Assembly (NCBI GenBank): GCA_964480945.1
Contig: CAYZRX010000035.1
Coordinates: 1-36,267 of the forward strand
DNA from: VGWB01 sp964480945
GTDB taxonomy: Bacteria; Bacteroidota; Ignavibacteria; UBA10030
Length of the DNA stretch: 36,267 bases
Direction of reading: 5' to 3'
Within the stretch, counting starts at the first letter, position 1. Each line of letters begins with the position of its first letter. Under the pieces are notes generated by a model. That model was given only the letters and a program-made list of their open reading frames with translations, was not told the origin of the DNA and did not search any database. Both the position numbers and the translations under genes were made by a program. Positions 14,589 through 22,395 of this stretch are shown here, one piece after another.

Positions 14589-15194
14589 ATGAAAGCCGCA
14601 TTTGCGACATGGAATAATCGAATCGCGCCGGTCTTTGACGTTGCCCGACGGATTCACCTTGTGGAAACCGAGGCTGGCAAGGCAGTCCGCGAAACGCAGG
14701 TAGCGCTGGTGGATGATCTGCCGGTTCAGAAGGCGATTCGCTTAGCGGAGCTTGGGGTCGGCACTCTGGTGTGCGGTGCCATCTCCAGACCGCTGCAAGT
14801 CACAGTCGCCGCACAAGGTATTCAGATCATTCCCTTTGTGGCTGGCGATCTGCGGGAGGTGATCCAGGCTTGGCTTGCGGGAGCCCTTGATTCGGACTCC
14901 TTTGCTATGCCGGGCTATTTTGGGGTCGGTCGACGTAGACTTAGGGGCATGTATGACATCTACCAGGAGGAACACATCATGAAAGGAAGAAGAGGCAGCG
15001 GAATGGGACAAGGAGGCGGTCGTCGTCAGGGCCGCGGTGGTCAGAGACCAGGCAGCATGGGCGCCCCCGTCGCTGCCGGATCCGTCGGCTACTGTGTCTG
15101 CCCTCAATGCGGACTGAGGGAACCACACGAACGCGGGTTGCCGTGCGTCGAGCGCAAATGCCCGAAGTGCGGAACCGCGATGAGCAGGGAATAA
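14589..15194 (+). CDS. NifX-like domain fused in frame to a small zinc-ribbon domain
   Basis: The 201-residue frame starts MKAAFATWNNRIAPVFDVARRIHLVE, a NifX/ORP-like domain (about 1-110). It continues without a stop through a linker into MKGRRGSGMGQGGGRRQGRG and a C-terminal CVCPQCG...CVERKCPKCGTAM double knuckle. An internal ATG at 14979-14981, in the same frame, has a strong AGGAGG behind it. So a separate 71-residue zinc-ribbon protein, the paralogue of the one at 10355, is probably also or instead made from there. Whether the long frame is a true fusion or two genes that lost a stop is open. This is the first gene after the sigma54 promoter. The role inferred from the family is binding of a metal-sulfur cofactor. 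Confidence 0.85.
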   Translation: MKAAFATWNNRIAPVFDVARRIHLVETEAGKAVRETQVALVDDLPVQKAIRLAELGVGTLVCGAISRPLQVTVAAQGIQIIPFVAGDLREVIQAWLAGALDSDSFAMPGYFGVGRRRLRGMYDIYQEEHIMKGRRGSGMGQGGGRRQGRGGQRPGSMGAPVAAGSVGYCVCPQCGLREPHERGLPCVERKCPKCGTAMSRE

Positions 15195-15226
15195 TAGTCA
15201 ATCCATGAAGAAAGGAGCACAGGAAA

Positions 15227-15586
15227 ATGCCACGAGGAGATAGAACTGGACCCATGGGAATGGGAGCGATGACCGGCCGCGGGGCCGGTTACTGCGCAGG
15301 TTTTGGAATTCCGGGATACGCAAATAACGCAGTTGGTCAAGGCTTCGGAGGTGGACGCGGCTTCTGGGGTCGCGGTTTTGGCGGTGGCCGCGGATGGCGA
15401 CATCATTTCTATGCCACCGGTCTGCCCGGCTGGGCGCGGATCGGTGGGTATGCCGCGCCTTACATGACGCCCGATCCAAAGATGGAGAAGCAGGGGCTCA
15501 AGAACCAGGCGGAAGCATTGCAAGCGGAACTGGACCTCATCAAGAAGCGTCTCTCTGAGATCGAAAGCGAAACCCCTGAACAGTGA
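15227..15586 (+). CDS. DUF5320 Gly-rich protein with C-terminal coiled coil
   Basis: This 119-residue protein starts MPRGDRTGPMGMGAMTGRGAG, the signature of DUF5320, followed by YCAGFG and a Gly/Phe/Trp-rich middle (GGGRGFWGRGFGGGRGW). It ends with a charged helix (about 85-115, QAEALQAELDLIKKRLSEIE) that should form a coiled coil. ATG at 15227 with AAAGGAGC upstream. It sits 32 bases after the NifX/zinc-ribbon gene within the sigma54 operon. Function unknown; the family is consistently linked with NifX-like proteins. Confidence 0.85.
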   Translation: MPRGDRTGPMGMGAMTGRGAGYCAGFGIPGYANNAVGQGFGGGRGFWGRGFGGGRGWRHHFYATGLPGWARIGGYAAPYMTPDPKMEKQGLKNQAEALQAELDLIKKRLSEIESETPEQ

Positions 15587-15678
15587 GGGACTCGACACTT
15601 GTCGCCATCGCGTGCATGCAAGCGTCTTGATCAGCGCGGTCACGCGGCCGGACTTCCGACATACAAGGAGAAGGATCC

Positions 15679-16029
15679 GTGAAGATAGTCTTTACAGTAT
15701 CAGGGGACGATCTCAACGCCCCTCTGGACAGCCGCTTCGGGCGAGCCCAAAAGTTCCTCGTTTACAACCTGGAAAGCAAAACGTTTGACGTGGTTGACAA
15801 CCAGGAAAACCTCAATGCGGCCCAGGGAGCGGGAATCCAGTCAGCAGAAACAGTGGCTCGGCTGGGAGCAAAGGTTGTTGTCACGGGACATTCCGGCCCG
15901 AAGGCCTTTCGTGTTCTTACTGCCGCTGGAATAACAGTTTACCATAGCGATGCGCACACAGTGGCCGAGGCCCTCGAGCAATATCTCTCTGGAAAGCTCA
16001 CCGAGGCGAAAACTGCGGATGTGGTGTGA
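15679..16029 (+). CDS. NifX/ORP-like metal-sulfur cofactor-binding protein
   Basis: This single-domain 116-residue NifX/NifB-C superfamily protein has MKIVFTVSGDDLNAPLDSRFGRAQKFLVY at the N-terminus, VVVTGHSGPKAFRVL and GITVYHSDAHTVAEALEQYLSGKL at the C-terminus. Length and layout fit the Orange Protein (ORP) and MTH1175-like small proteins. ORP holds a Mo-Cu-sulfide cluster in Desulfovibrio. There are no cysteines, as in ORP where the cluster is held non-covalently. The start is GTG at 15679-15681 with AAGGAGAAGG upstream. It lies in the sigma54 operon just before the first ferredoxin-MinD ATPase. That it is the cofactor-carrying protein here is inference from context. Confidence 0.88.
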   Translation: MKIVFTVSGDDLNAPLDSRFGRAQKFLVYNLESKTFDVVDNQENLNAAQGAGIQSAETVARLGAKVVVTGHSGPKAFRVLTAAGITVYHSDAHTVAEALEQYLSGKLTEAKTADVV

Positions 16030-16234
16030 TTCTCATCAGGCTGCTGTCCGAGCTCGAACCATCTCTCTCTGGCCGACAACGCAGGCCATTGTTGCTTTCT
16101 GTTCAAGGTCGAGTGCCACGTGATCGGGGCCCATCTCGGGCTGCCGGAGGGAGTTCACGCACCGGAGCGATCCTGCACCAGACTTCCGAGTTCAGGAGAC
16201 TGTTGGTGACAAGAAAACCAGAGGGAGGCGTCTC

Positions 16235-17083
16235 GTGATTCTCGCGGTCGCTTCAGGCAAGGGTGGAACCGGTAAGACAACGGTATCGGTGAACATGGCG
16301 TGCATGTTCGGTTCCGACGTGCGGCTTCTGGATTGCGACGTGGAAGAGCCGAATGCCCACCTCTTTCTCAAGGGCGACCTGCGAGAGGAGAAAACAGTCA
16401 CCATTCCGGTTCCGCACGTCGATGAATCCCGTTGCGACGGCTGTGGTGAATGCAGCAAGTTCTGCGAGTTCCACGCCATCGTTTCGTTCGGGGCCGTGCC
16501 TCTCGTGTTCCCTGAGATGTGTCACGGTTGCGGGGGTTGCGTGAAGGTGTGTCCCCTGAAGGCGATTCATGAAGTTGAGAGGCGCATAGGGGTCATCGAT
16601 ACAATCCATGCGGGGAATATCACGTTGATTCAAGGCCGGCTCGACGTTGGCGAAGCTATGGCTCCGCCGCTTATCCGCGCGGTGAAGGCCCGCCTGCAAA
16701 ACGGAGTGCCTTCGATCCTTGACGCACCTCCGGGAACCTCCTGCCCGGTCATCACGACGATTCGGGGAGCAGACTTCGTGGTGCTCGTCACGGAACCGAC
16801 ACCCTTCGGCCTGCACGATCTGAAACTCGCCGTGGACATGGTCCGGGAACTGGGGATTCCCTTCGGCGTGGTGGTCAATCGTGTTGGGATCGGCGATGAG
16901 AGGGTCCATTCGTTCTGTAGGGAAGAAAACATCCCCATTCTCCTGGAAATCCCGGATGACCGGCGGATCGCTGAGGCCTACTCCAAGGGAAGAGTTATTG
17001 TGGAGGCGCTGCCGGAGTATCGCGAGCTTTTCCAGAGCCTGATAGAGAAAACAATGGATTTGAAGAACGCCGAGAGGATCTAA
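16235..17083 (+). CDS. MinD-type P-loop ATPase with inserted 2x[4Fe-4S] ferredoxin domain (first)
   Basis: This 282-residue cytoplasmic SIMIBI ATPase has a deviant Walker A SGKGGTGKTT (residues 7-16, with both signature lysines) and the DCDVEEPN switch. A bacterial ferredoxin insert carries Cys67, 70, 73, 77 and Cys96, 99, 102, 106, suited for two [4Fe-4S] clusters. LDAPPGTSCPV (Walker B side) and VTEPTPFGLHDL follow. Such ATPases occur in pairs in ORP loci and near NifX-like proteins and are thought to drive cluster insertion or electron transfer. The start is GTG at 16235 with GGGAGG upstream. Its partner is at 19281. A decayed copy of this gene is at 23855. Confidence 0.93.
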   Translation: MILAVASGKGGTGKTTVSVNMACMFGSDVRLLDCDVEEPNAHLFLKGDLREEKTVTIPVPHVDESRCDGCGECSKFCEFHAIVSFGAVPLVFPEMCHGCGGCVKVCPLKAIHEVERRIGVIDTIHAGNITLIQGRLDVGEAMAPPLIRAVKARLQNGVPSILDAPPGTSCPVITTIRGADFVVLVTEPTPFGLHDLKLAVDMVRELGIPFGVVVNRVGIGDERVHSFCREENIPILLEIPDDRRIAEAYSKGRVIVEALPEYRELFQSLIEKTMDLKNAERI

Positions 17084-17086
17084 GCC

Positions 17087-17347
17087 ATGCCGACTTACGA
17101 ATACGAATGTGAAACATGTGGTCTGAGGTTTGAGCGTTGGCAAGCGTTCACGGAAGAACCGATCGCGGAATGCCCGGAATGCCACGGGAAGGTACGCCGG
17201 ATGGTCAGTGGTGGGGCCGGGTTCATCTTCAAAGGATCCGACCACGGCCACATAGGAGCTCGCGGAGGCGAATGTGGCTTCGAACACACCGGCAAGACCT
17301 GCTGCGGGCGAACTGAGCGGTGCGAACAACCGACTTGCAGCAAATAA
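17087..17347 (+). CDS. FmdB-type zinc ribbon protein
   Basis: This 86-residue protein has the classic FmdB/regulatory zinc-ribbon N-terminus: MPTYEYECETCG, then FERWQAF and AECPECHGKVRRMVSGG (two CxxC knuckles at Cys8/11 and Cys29/32). The tail is Gly/His/Cys-rich (GECGFEHTGKTCCG) and may add metal ligands. The ATG lies 3 bases after the stop of the MinD-ferredoxin gene, so it is co-translated. FmdB was named from a putative regulator of formamidase; its biochemical role is not established. A remnant of a second copy in the same order is at 24172. Confidence 0.88.
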   Translation: MPTYEYECETCGLRFERWQAFTEEPIAECPECHGKVRRMVSGGAGFIFKGSDHGHIGARGGECGFEHTGKTCCGRTERCEQPTCSK

Positions 17348-17358
17348 GGAGCAGACGA

Positions 17359-19266
17359 ATGAGTTCCCCTTCGGCATCAATGAGAATCGGTCCGATTGAA
17401 GTCAACAATCGCATCGCCATGGCGCCGATGAAGACAGCTTTTGGTACAGAAGACGGACACGTCACCGAGCGGATGATTGCCTATTTTCGCCGTCGCGCTC
17501 AAGGCGGTGTAGGTCTCATCTTCACGGAGCCTTTATACATTGATAAAAGAGGACGGGAACACCCCAAACAACCGGGTATTGAGGGGGACGAAAAAATCAA
17601 GGGCCTGCGCGAGCTGGCAGACGCGATACACGACGAAGGAACCAAGGTCTTCGCGCATCTGAATCACGGTGGCCGTGCAGCAGCACCAAGAGCATCGGGC
17701 AACCCTCCTGAAGCTCCTTCAAAGGTCATCTGCCCTCGGATTGGAACGGAACCGGTAGAGCTCTCGGGAGAGCGTATCATTGAACTCGTGAATGCATTTG
17801 CACACGCCGCACGAAGGGCGAGGGACGCAGGATTTGACGGCGTAGAACTACAGTACGGTCTCGGCTACCTGGTCTCGCAATTTCTCTCACCTTTTACAAA
17901 CCTGAGAACCGATGCATACGGCGGGAATCTCGCTAAACGAACTCGCTTCGCCCAGGAGGTTTTCGAAGCGGTTCGTACGGAAGTAGGGAAGGATTTCCCT
18001 GTGAGCGTGCGCATTTCAGGGTCTGAGAAATCGCCGAGAGGGTTGGAGTTCGGTGACGCCAGAGAACTGGCGTTGCGTCTTGAGTCGTGGGGCGCGGATC
18101 TCATCCACATTGTCACGGGCTCCACATGCGATAGTTTGCCGTGGTATTTCCAACATATGGTTCTCCCGCTCGGAGTCAATGAGACCCTCGCGGCTCGAAT
18201 CAGAGCGGTGGTTCGTGTGCCGGTGATGGCCGCGGGGCGGTTAGGGGATCCCTCCCTCATACGTGAATTCTTGGGCAAGGAGAAGGTGGATATGATTGCA
18301 TTAGGACGCCCCTTGCTTGCAGATCCTGATCTTCCGAATAAAATGTTCCTGGACAAGGATGATGAGGTCAGGCTCTGTGGCCAGTGCCTTCAGGGATGCT
18401 TAACAGGAGTGAACTCGGGAGCAGGGATTGGCTGTAACATCAATCCCGAAGTGGGCCGCGAGGGCGACAAAGTGGCTCCGGCAAAAAGGTCGTTACATGT
18501 GGTTGTGGTGGGAGGTGGGCCTGCGGGGATGCAGGCTGCTCTCACGTCGCGCCAACGGGGACATCGTGTCACGTTGTTCGAGAAAAAGCAGCTCGGCGGC
18601 CAATTCGCTCTAGCCTTCTTACCCCCGGCCAAACAGAGACTCCAATTATCTCTTCGATCTGTGATTTCAGAGGTCATGCGATCAGGAGTTGATATCCGTC
18701 TGCAGGAAGCTACCCTGAAAACTCTGACGGATCTCCAGCCGGGTTTTGTCATCATCGCCACTGGCTCAAAGCCGATCATTCCAAACATCCCGGGACTGGA
18801 GAATCCGATCACCGCCGGCGAGGCCCTCACGGAGAACCGGGAAATGGGAAACAGAGTCCTGGTCATCGGCGGAGGCATGGTCGGAATGGAAGTCGCGGAG
18901 TTCTTGGCCCAGAAAGGAAGCCCATGCGTCGTCATTGAGATCCTCGAAGATGTCGCCCAGGACATGGTTCCGCTCAGCCGTGGCTTGATGATGAAGCGAT
19001 TATCCGTTCTTCCCGTTGAAATACACACTCTGACCAAATTATTGCGTATCGAGAACCGTCACGCGATAGTCGAGCACGATGGGAATGAATACGATCTTGG
19101 GGCTTTTGACAGCATCGTTGTTGCCGTCGGCAATCAGACGTTTGACCTCTTAAGCGATGACCTGCGACGAAAAGGAATAGCTGTTGGAGTTGCTGGCGAC
19201 GCAGTGGAACCTTCGTGTATCCACAAAGCTGTGATCTCCGGGCACGAAGTCGCCCTTACAGTTTAA
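17359..19266 (+). CDS. Old-yellow-enzyme type Fe-S flavoprotein (2,4-dienoyl-CoA reductase-like)
   Basis: This 635-residue protein has three parts. An FMN TIM barrel (about 1-335) includes MAPMKTAFG, LNHGGR and QFLSPFTNLRTDAYGG. A [4Fe-4S] motif C-x2-C-x3-C follows near residue 340, with a fourth Cys about 12 residues later (GQCLQGC...GIGCN). Then come FAD-binding GGGPAGMQAA (about 384) and NAD(P)-binding GGGMVGMEVAEF (about 503). The architecture is that of dienoyl-CoA reductase, trimethylamine dehydrogenase and enoate reductases. The usual HGAHGYL segment with its active-site histidines reads QYGLGYL here, so substrate and chemistry probably differ. The ATG at 17359 has AAGGAGCAG upstream. 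It is enclosed by ORP-like operon genes and may supply electrons from NAD(P)H. Confidence 0.9.
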   Translation: MSSPSASMRIGPIEVNNRIAMAPMKTAFGTEDGHVTERMIAYFRRRAQGGVGLIFTEPLYIDKRGREHPKQPGIEGDEKIKGLRELADAIHDEGTKVFAHLNHGGRAAAPRASGNPPEAPSKVICPRIGTEPVELSGERIIELVNAFAHAARRARDAGFDGVELQYGLGYLVSQFLSPFTNLRTDAYGGNLAKRTRFAQEVFEAVRTEVGKDFPVSVRISGSEKSPRGLEFGDARELALRLESWGADLIHIVTGSTCDSLPWYFQHMVLPLGVNETLAARIRAVVRVPVMAAGRLGDPSLIREFLGKEKVDMIALGRPLLADPDLPNKMFLDKDDEVRLCGQCLQGCLTGVNSGAGIGCNINPEVGREGDKVAPAKRSLHVVVVGGGPAGMQAALTSRQRGHRVTLFEKKQLGGQFALAFLPPAKQRLQLSLRSVISEVMRSGVDIRLQEATLKTLTDLQPGFVIIATGSKPIIPNIPGLENPITAGEALTENREMGNRVLVIGGGMVGMEVAEFLAQKGSPCVVIEILEDVAQDMVPLSRGLMMKRLSVLPVEIHTLTKLLRIENRHAIVEHDGNEYDLGAFDSIVVAVGNQTFDLLSDDLRRKGIAVGVAGDAVEPSCIHKAVISGHEVALTV

Positions 19267-19280
19267 CTTGCGGAGGGCGC

Positions 19281-20207
19281 TTGGACCAGAAACGCCTCCA
19301 AGCAAACAAACCGAAAGAACTTATTGTCATCAGCGGCAAGGGCGGAACGGGTAAAACCAGCCTGACCGCGTCATTTGCCGTGCTGGCCAACCGGCCGGTT
19401 ATTGCTGATTGCGATGTCGATGCCGCGGACCTGCATTTGCTCCTTGCACCCCAGGTCACAGAGCGGCACGAGTTTCGCAGCGGGCATCAAGCCGTCGTCC
19501 GTGATGAGGAATGCATTAGCTGCGACGTATGTCTGCGTTATTGTCGGTTCGATGCCATCAAGGTGAACAGGACATCAACTGGTAGGGAGATGTTTTCCAT
19601 TGATCCTATCGCCTGCGAGGGTTGCGGCCTGTGTGTCCGGTTCTGCCCAGTAGAGGCCATTGATTTTCCTGAGCGCAGGTGCGGCGAATGGATGGTTTCG
19701 GATACCCGCTGCGGCCCGATGGTCCATGCCCGGCTGGGTGTGGCAGCCGAGAATTCAGGCAAGCTGGTCTCCACGGTCCGCCGTGAAGCCTGTCGCATCG
19801 CCGAGGAGGAAAATCGTCCCTTGGTCATCGTGGATGGCCCTCCAGGGATCGGCTGCCCGGTGATTGCATCGGTGACGGGCGCTTCGTTCGTGCTGGTCGT
19901 TACGGAACCCACGGTCTCGGGTGAACATGATCTGGAGCGTGTTCTCTCCCTGATACGGCACTTCGACATTCCGGCGGCGGTGTGCGTGAACAAATGGGAC
20001 CTGAACGCCGAGATGACGGAAAGAATCGAGGGAAATGCTTACCGGATGGGCGCGCAGATCGCTGGCCGCATCCGGTACGACCGCGCCGTAACTCTGGCGC
20101 AAATGCGGGAGCGGGCAGTGGTGGAGCTGGACTCGCCCGCGGCGGCAGATATCCGCAGAATCTGGGGACATATGATACAGAGTGCATTTGTAGATGGAGC
20201 CACATAG
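19281..20207 (+). CDS. MinD-type P-loop ATPase with inserted 2x[4Fe-4S] ferredoxin domain (second)
   Basis: This 308-residue paralogue of the 16235 protein has SGKGGTGKTS (about 18-27), DCDVDAADL and ferredoxin cysteines at 78, 81, 84, 88 and 112, 115, 118, 122. VDGPPGIGCPV and VTEPTVSGEHDLERV follow. The start is taken as TTG at 19281-19283 with GGAGGG four bases upstream. A longer frame back to 19215 overlaps the flavoenzyme gene and is not family-like. Paired ferredoxin-MinD ATPases are the hallmark of ORP loci, where both interact with ORP. It is the last clear gene of the sigma54 operon. Confidence 0.92.
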   Translation: MDQKRLQANKPKELIVISGKGGTGKTSLTASFAVLANRPVIADCDVDAADLHLLLAPQVTERHEFRSGHQAVVRDEECISCDVCLRYCRFDAIKVNRTSTGREMFSIDPIACEGCGLCVRFCPVEAIDFPERRCGEWMVSDTRCGPMVHARLGVAAENSGKLVSTVRREACRIAEEENRPLVIVDGPPGIGCPVIASVTGASFVLVVTEPTVSGEHDLERVLSLIRHFDIPAAVCVNKWDLNAEMTERIEGNAYRMGAQIAGRIRYDRAVTLAQMRERAVVELDSPAAADIRRIWGHMIQSAFVDGAT

Positions 20208-20247
20208 GGTGACGCGAGGTCGACTGGGTCAAACGGATGGCCGAGCC

Positions 20248-20376
20248 ATGAGTCCTCACCTGATGCTTAGCGGAACTCAAAAGGACGGCATTGCCGTCAA
20301 CGTAATGAATTCGACAAATCTCGAACGGGGCTTGGCGGGCGCGCTCGAAGCAGGTGAGAACGTTTGTGACCATTGA
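20248..20376 (+). CDS. Small open frame, unrecognised (possible remnant)
   Basis: A 42-codon frame from the ATG at 20248 reads GTQKDGIAVNVMNSTNLERG and ends GENVCDH. The sequence is protein-like, but no family is recognised and there is no good ribosome binding site. It could be the C-terminal remnant of a deleted gene. Immediately after it, AAGGAGCGACGAGT precedes an ATG at 20390 that opens only nine codons. The same ATGAGCGTCAGG string recurs at about 24207 in the decayed region. Confidence 0.3.
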   Translation: MSPHLMLSGTQKDGIAVNVMNSTNLERGLAGALEAGENVCDH

Positions 20377-20408
20377 AGGAGCGACGAGTATGAGCGTCAG
20401 GGATAGGG

Positions 20409-21041
20409 ATGATGAGTGACTTGAGACGGTCTTACTATAACGGGTTTTCCAGCTTCTACGACCGCTTCATCGACCTCCATTCCCGCGATAAGCAGGGTCT
20501 GGCCAGGAGATTTCTCGCAGATCAGCTGCCTTTGGTAGAAGGTGCATCGATCCTCGATCTCTGCACAGGAACGGCTACGCTCCTGTCGCACCTGCAGGCG
20601 AAAGTTGGTCTTGATGGACGCGTGGTCGGCATGGATTTTTCGAGGGGCATGCTAAAGGTGGGCCGTGACAAGGTGAAGAGCTTCGTCAATATCCATCTGG
20701 TGGAAGCCGACGCAAGACACCTCCCCTTTGCACCCGGCGCCTTCGACGCGGTCACCTGTTCGCACGCCTTTTATGAGCTCAAGGGGCAAACGCAGGACAG
20801 GGCGTTGCGGGAGATCCTTCGCGTCCTGAGGCCGAAGGGCGCCTTCCTCATGATGGAACATGACGTGCCCATGAACCCCTTCGTAAGGGCCCTCTTTTAC
20901 CTTCGCCTCGCCCTCATGGGCACTAGAAGGGCCGTCTCCATCCTTCGCCACGAGCAAGAACTTTTGGGAAGATACTTCGGGCGCGTTGAGAAGGTTGTGG
21001 TGCCACCCGGACGGTCCAAGATCCTGATCTGCTGGAAATGA
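20409..21041 (+). CDS. Class I SAM-dependent methyltransferase (UbiE-like)
   Basis: This 210-residue protein has a Rossmann methyltransferase core: motif I ILDLCTGTATLLSHL, an acidic post-I residue in VGMDFSRGML, EADARHLPFAPGAFDAVTC (motif II region) and LREILRVLRPKGAFLMMEHD. The fold is of the UbiE/methyltransferase-11 type; the substrate cannot be read. Adjacent ATGs at 20409 and 20412 follow AGGGATAGGG. The stop overlaps the start of the phosphatidylserine decarboxylase gene (ATGA), suggesting co-translation. That pairing hints at a lipid substrate such as a phosphatidylethanolamine N-methyltransferase, but this is only inference. Confidence 0.85.
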   Translation: MMSDLRRSYYNGFSSFYDRFIDLHSRDKQGLARRFLADQLPLVEGASILDLCTGTATLLSHLQAKVGLDGRVVGMDFSRGMLKVGRDKVKSFVNIHLVEADARHLPFAPGAFDAVTCSHAFYELKGQTQDRALREILRVLRPKGAFLMMEHDVPMNPFVRALFYLRLALMGTRRAVSILRHEQELLGRYFGRVEKVVVPPGRSKILICWK

Positions 21042-21721
21042 GGCTTGTGCCAATCAAGACAATCATGCACCGCGAGGGATATAAAATCGTCTTCCGGTTG
21101 GCGCTCACGGCCCTCATCGTCACTCTCGCTTCTCTGACGCTGGCAAGTGGATGGGTCGGTTTAAGTTTGTGCGTTGTGTCTTGGGGATGCATGGGGCTGG
21201 TCGTCTTTTTCTTTCGTGATCCGGAGCGTCACACACTGAGCGGTGCAAGAGAAGTCATATCGCCTGCCGACGGCAGGGTGATCGGCATTGATGAGGTCGA
21301 TGAAAACGAATTCATACGCGGTCGCGCGCTGAAGGTGAGCATCTTCATGTCGGTGTGGAATGTTCACGTCAACCGCGTACCTCTTGAAGGTGTTGTCAAG
21401 TACTTTCGCTACCAACATGGCCGCTTTCATGTGGCCTCGTCGCCCAAAGCTTCGATAGAGAACGAGCAAGCCGTTATCGGTATCGAGTCGCCTTGGGGTA
21501 AGATACTGGTCAAGCAAATTGCCGGCATTCTCGCGCGGCGTGTTGTGTGCAATTTGCATGAAGGACAGAAGGCACGACGGGGTGAGCGATTCGGTATTGT
21601 CAAATTCGGCTCTCGGTTGGAAGTTTTTGTCCCCATGAATACCAAGACCAAGGTAAGACTGAAGGAAAAGGTGCGAGCAGGAGAAACCACTATCGCTTCT
21701 ATGGGTGAAGGTTCGGAGTGA
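21038..21721 (+). CDS. psd: Phosphatidylserine decarboxylase proenzyme
   Basis: This 227-residue membrane-associated proenzyme of the short (archaeal/PSD-A) type decarboxylates phosphatidylserine to phosphatidylethanolamine. Two hydrophobic segments (about 18-36 and 40-60) are followed by FFRDPER, SPADGRV, FMSVWNVHVNR and the self-cleavage site FGS (Gly191-Ser192) in IVKFGSRLEVFVP, where the serine becomes the pyruvoyl group. The ATG at 21038 overlaps the methyltransferase stop; the internal ATG at 21065 (MHREGYK) aligns better with known starts and may be the true one. Confidence 0.92.
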   Translation: MRLVPIKTIMHREGYKIVFRLALTALIVTLASLTLASGWVGLSLCVVSWGCMGLVVFFFRDPERHTLSGAREVISPADGRVIGIDEVDENEFIRGRALKVSIFMSVWNVHVNRVPLEGVVKYFRYQHGRFHVASSPKASIENEQAVIGIESPWGKILVKQIAGILARRVVCNLHEGQKARRGERFGIVKFGSRLEVFVPMNTKTKVRLKEKVRAGETTIASMGEGSE

Positions 21722-21918
21722 GAAATGAGTGAACAAGGGATCTTATCATCGACCTCGACGGCGGGCCGAAGGTGAATCCCGATCCGAGCCCGCCTACGGG
21801 CGACGTGGAGAAGATCAGCGAGGTTTTGGAAGCGCTGCTGGCCTCAGAGGCTGGTTCCTGAGCCATTCTATCTGCGGGAAAAGCTGTTGACAGTCACAAA
21901 CGAACGCATTGGTAACTT
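21722..21918 (+). other. Short stretch with a possible coding remnant
   Basis: One frame reads IDLDGGPKVNPDPSPPTGDV then EKISEVLEALLASEAGS before a stop near 21861. It looks like the tail of a lost gene, but no start and no family is recognised. A peptide from the ATG at 21725 ends quickly. Nothing else is seen before def. Confidence 0.3.
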
Positions 21919-22395
21919 ATGACACACAAGTCATTACAATTAAGGCTGTACCCGGATACGGTTCTGCGTACGAAGGCATTGCCGGTCGGAGATGTCGACG
22001 GCGCGGTTCGTGCCTTGATGAAGGCAATGACCAGACTCATGCGCGCACACAAGGCAATCGGATTGGCCGCGTCGCAGGTGGGGATAGCACAACGAGTGAT
22101 CATTGCCGATATCGGTGAGGAATTGCTCGCGCTGGCCAATCCCGAGATCTGTGCTCCGGAGGGCGAGGAGCATTTCCAGGAAGGCTGCCTGAGCCTTCCC
22201 AACATCCATGTTGATGTCCGGCGCGCGCACTCAGTAGTTGTGCGCGGCCTCGGCGCCGACGGGAGGGAAGTGGAGCAGGAAGTACGCGGGCTCCCAGCCC
22301 GCGTGATACAGCACGAAATCGATCATCTGAACGGCGTGCTCATCATCGATCACGGGCCCGCGATCGTCACCATCGAGGATGATCAGCATGGGTAG
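21919..22395 (+). CDS. def: Peptide deformylase, intact copy
   Basis: This 158-residue metalloenzyme removes the formyl group from nascent proteins. Motif 1 is GLAASQVG (48-55; Ser in place of the usual Pro, a known variation in type-2/3 enzymes), motif 2 EGCLSLP (Cys90) and motif 3 QHEIDHLNG (His132, Glu133, His136). All zinc/iron ligands are present, in contrast to the dead copy at 9848-10353, with which it shares LPV.DV and IIADIGE segments. The last bases overlap the start of the MBL-fold gene. The gene starts at ATG 21919 with only a weak ribosome binding site. Confidence 0.92.
   Translation: MTHKSLQLRLYPDTVLRTKALPVGDVDGAVRALMKAMTRLMRAHKAIGLAASQVGIAQRVIIADIGEELLALANPEICAPEGEEHFQEGCLSLPNIHVDVRRAHSVVVRGLGADGREVEQEVRGLPARVIQHEIDHLNGVLIIDHGPAIVTIEDDQHG

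Noticed and set aside
16253..17380. 375-codon minus-strand open frame opposite the MinD-ferredoxin gene
   Set aside because: The plus strand has a complete, motif-verified ATPase and FmdB gene. The antisense product has no recognisable domain.
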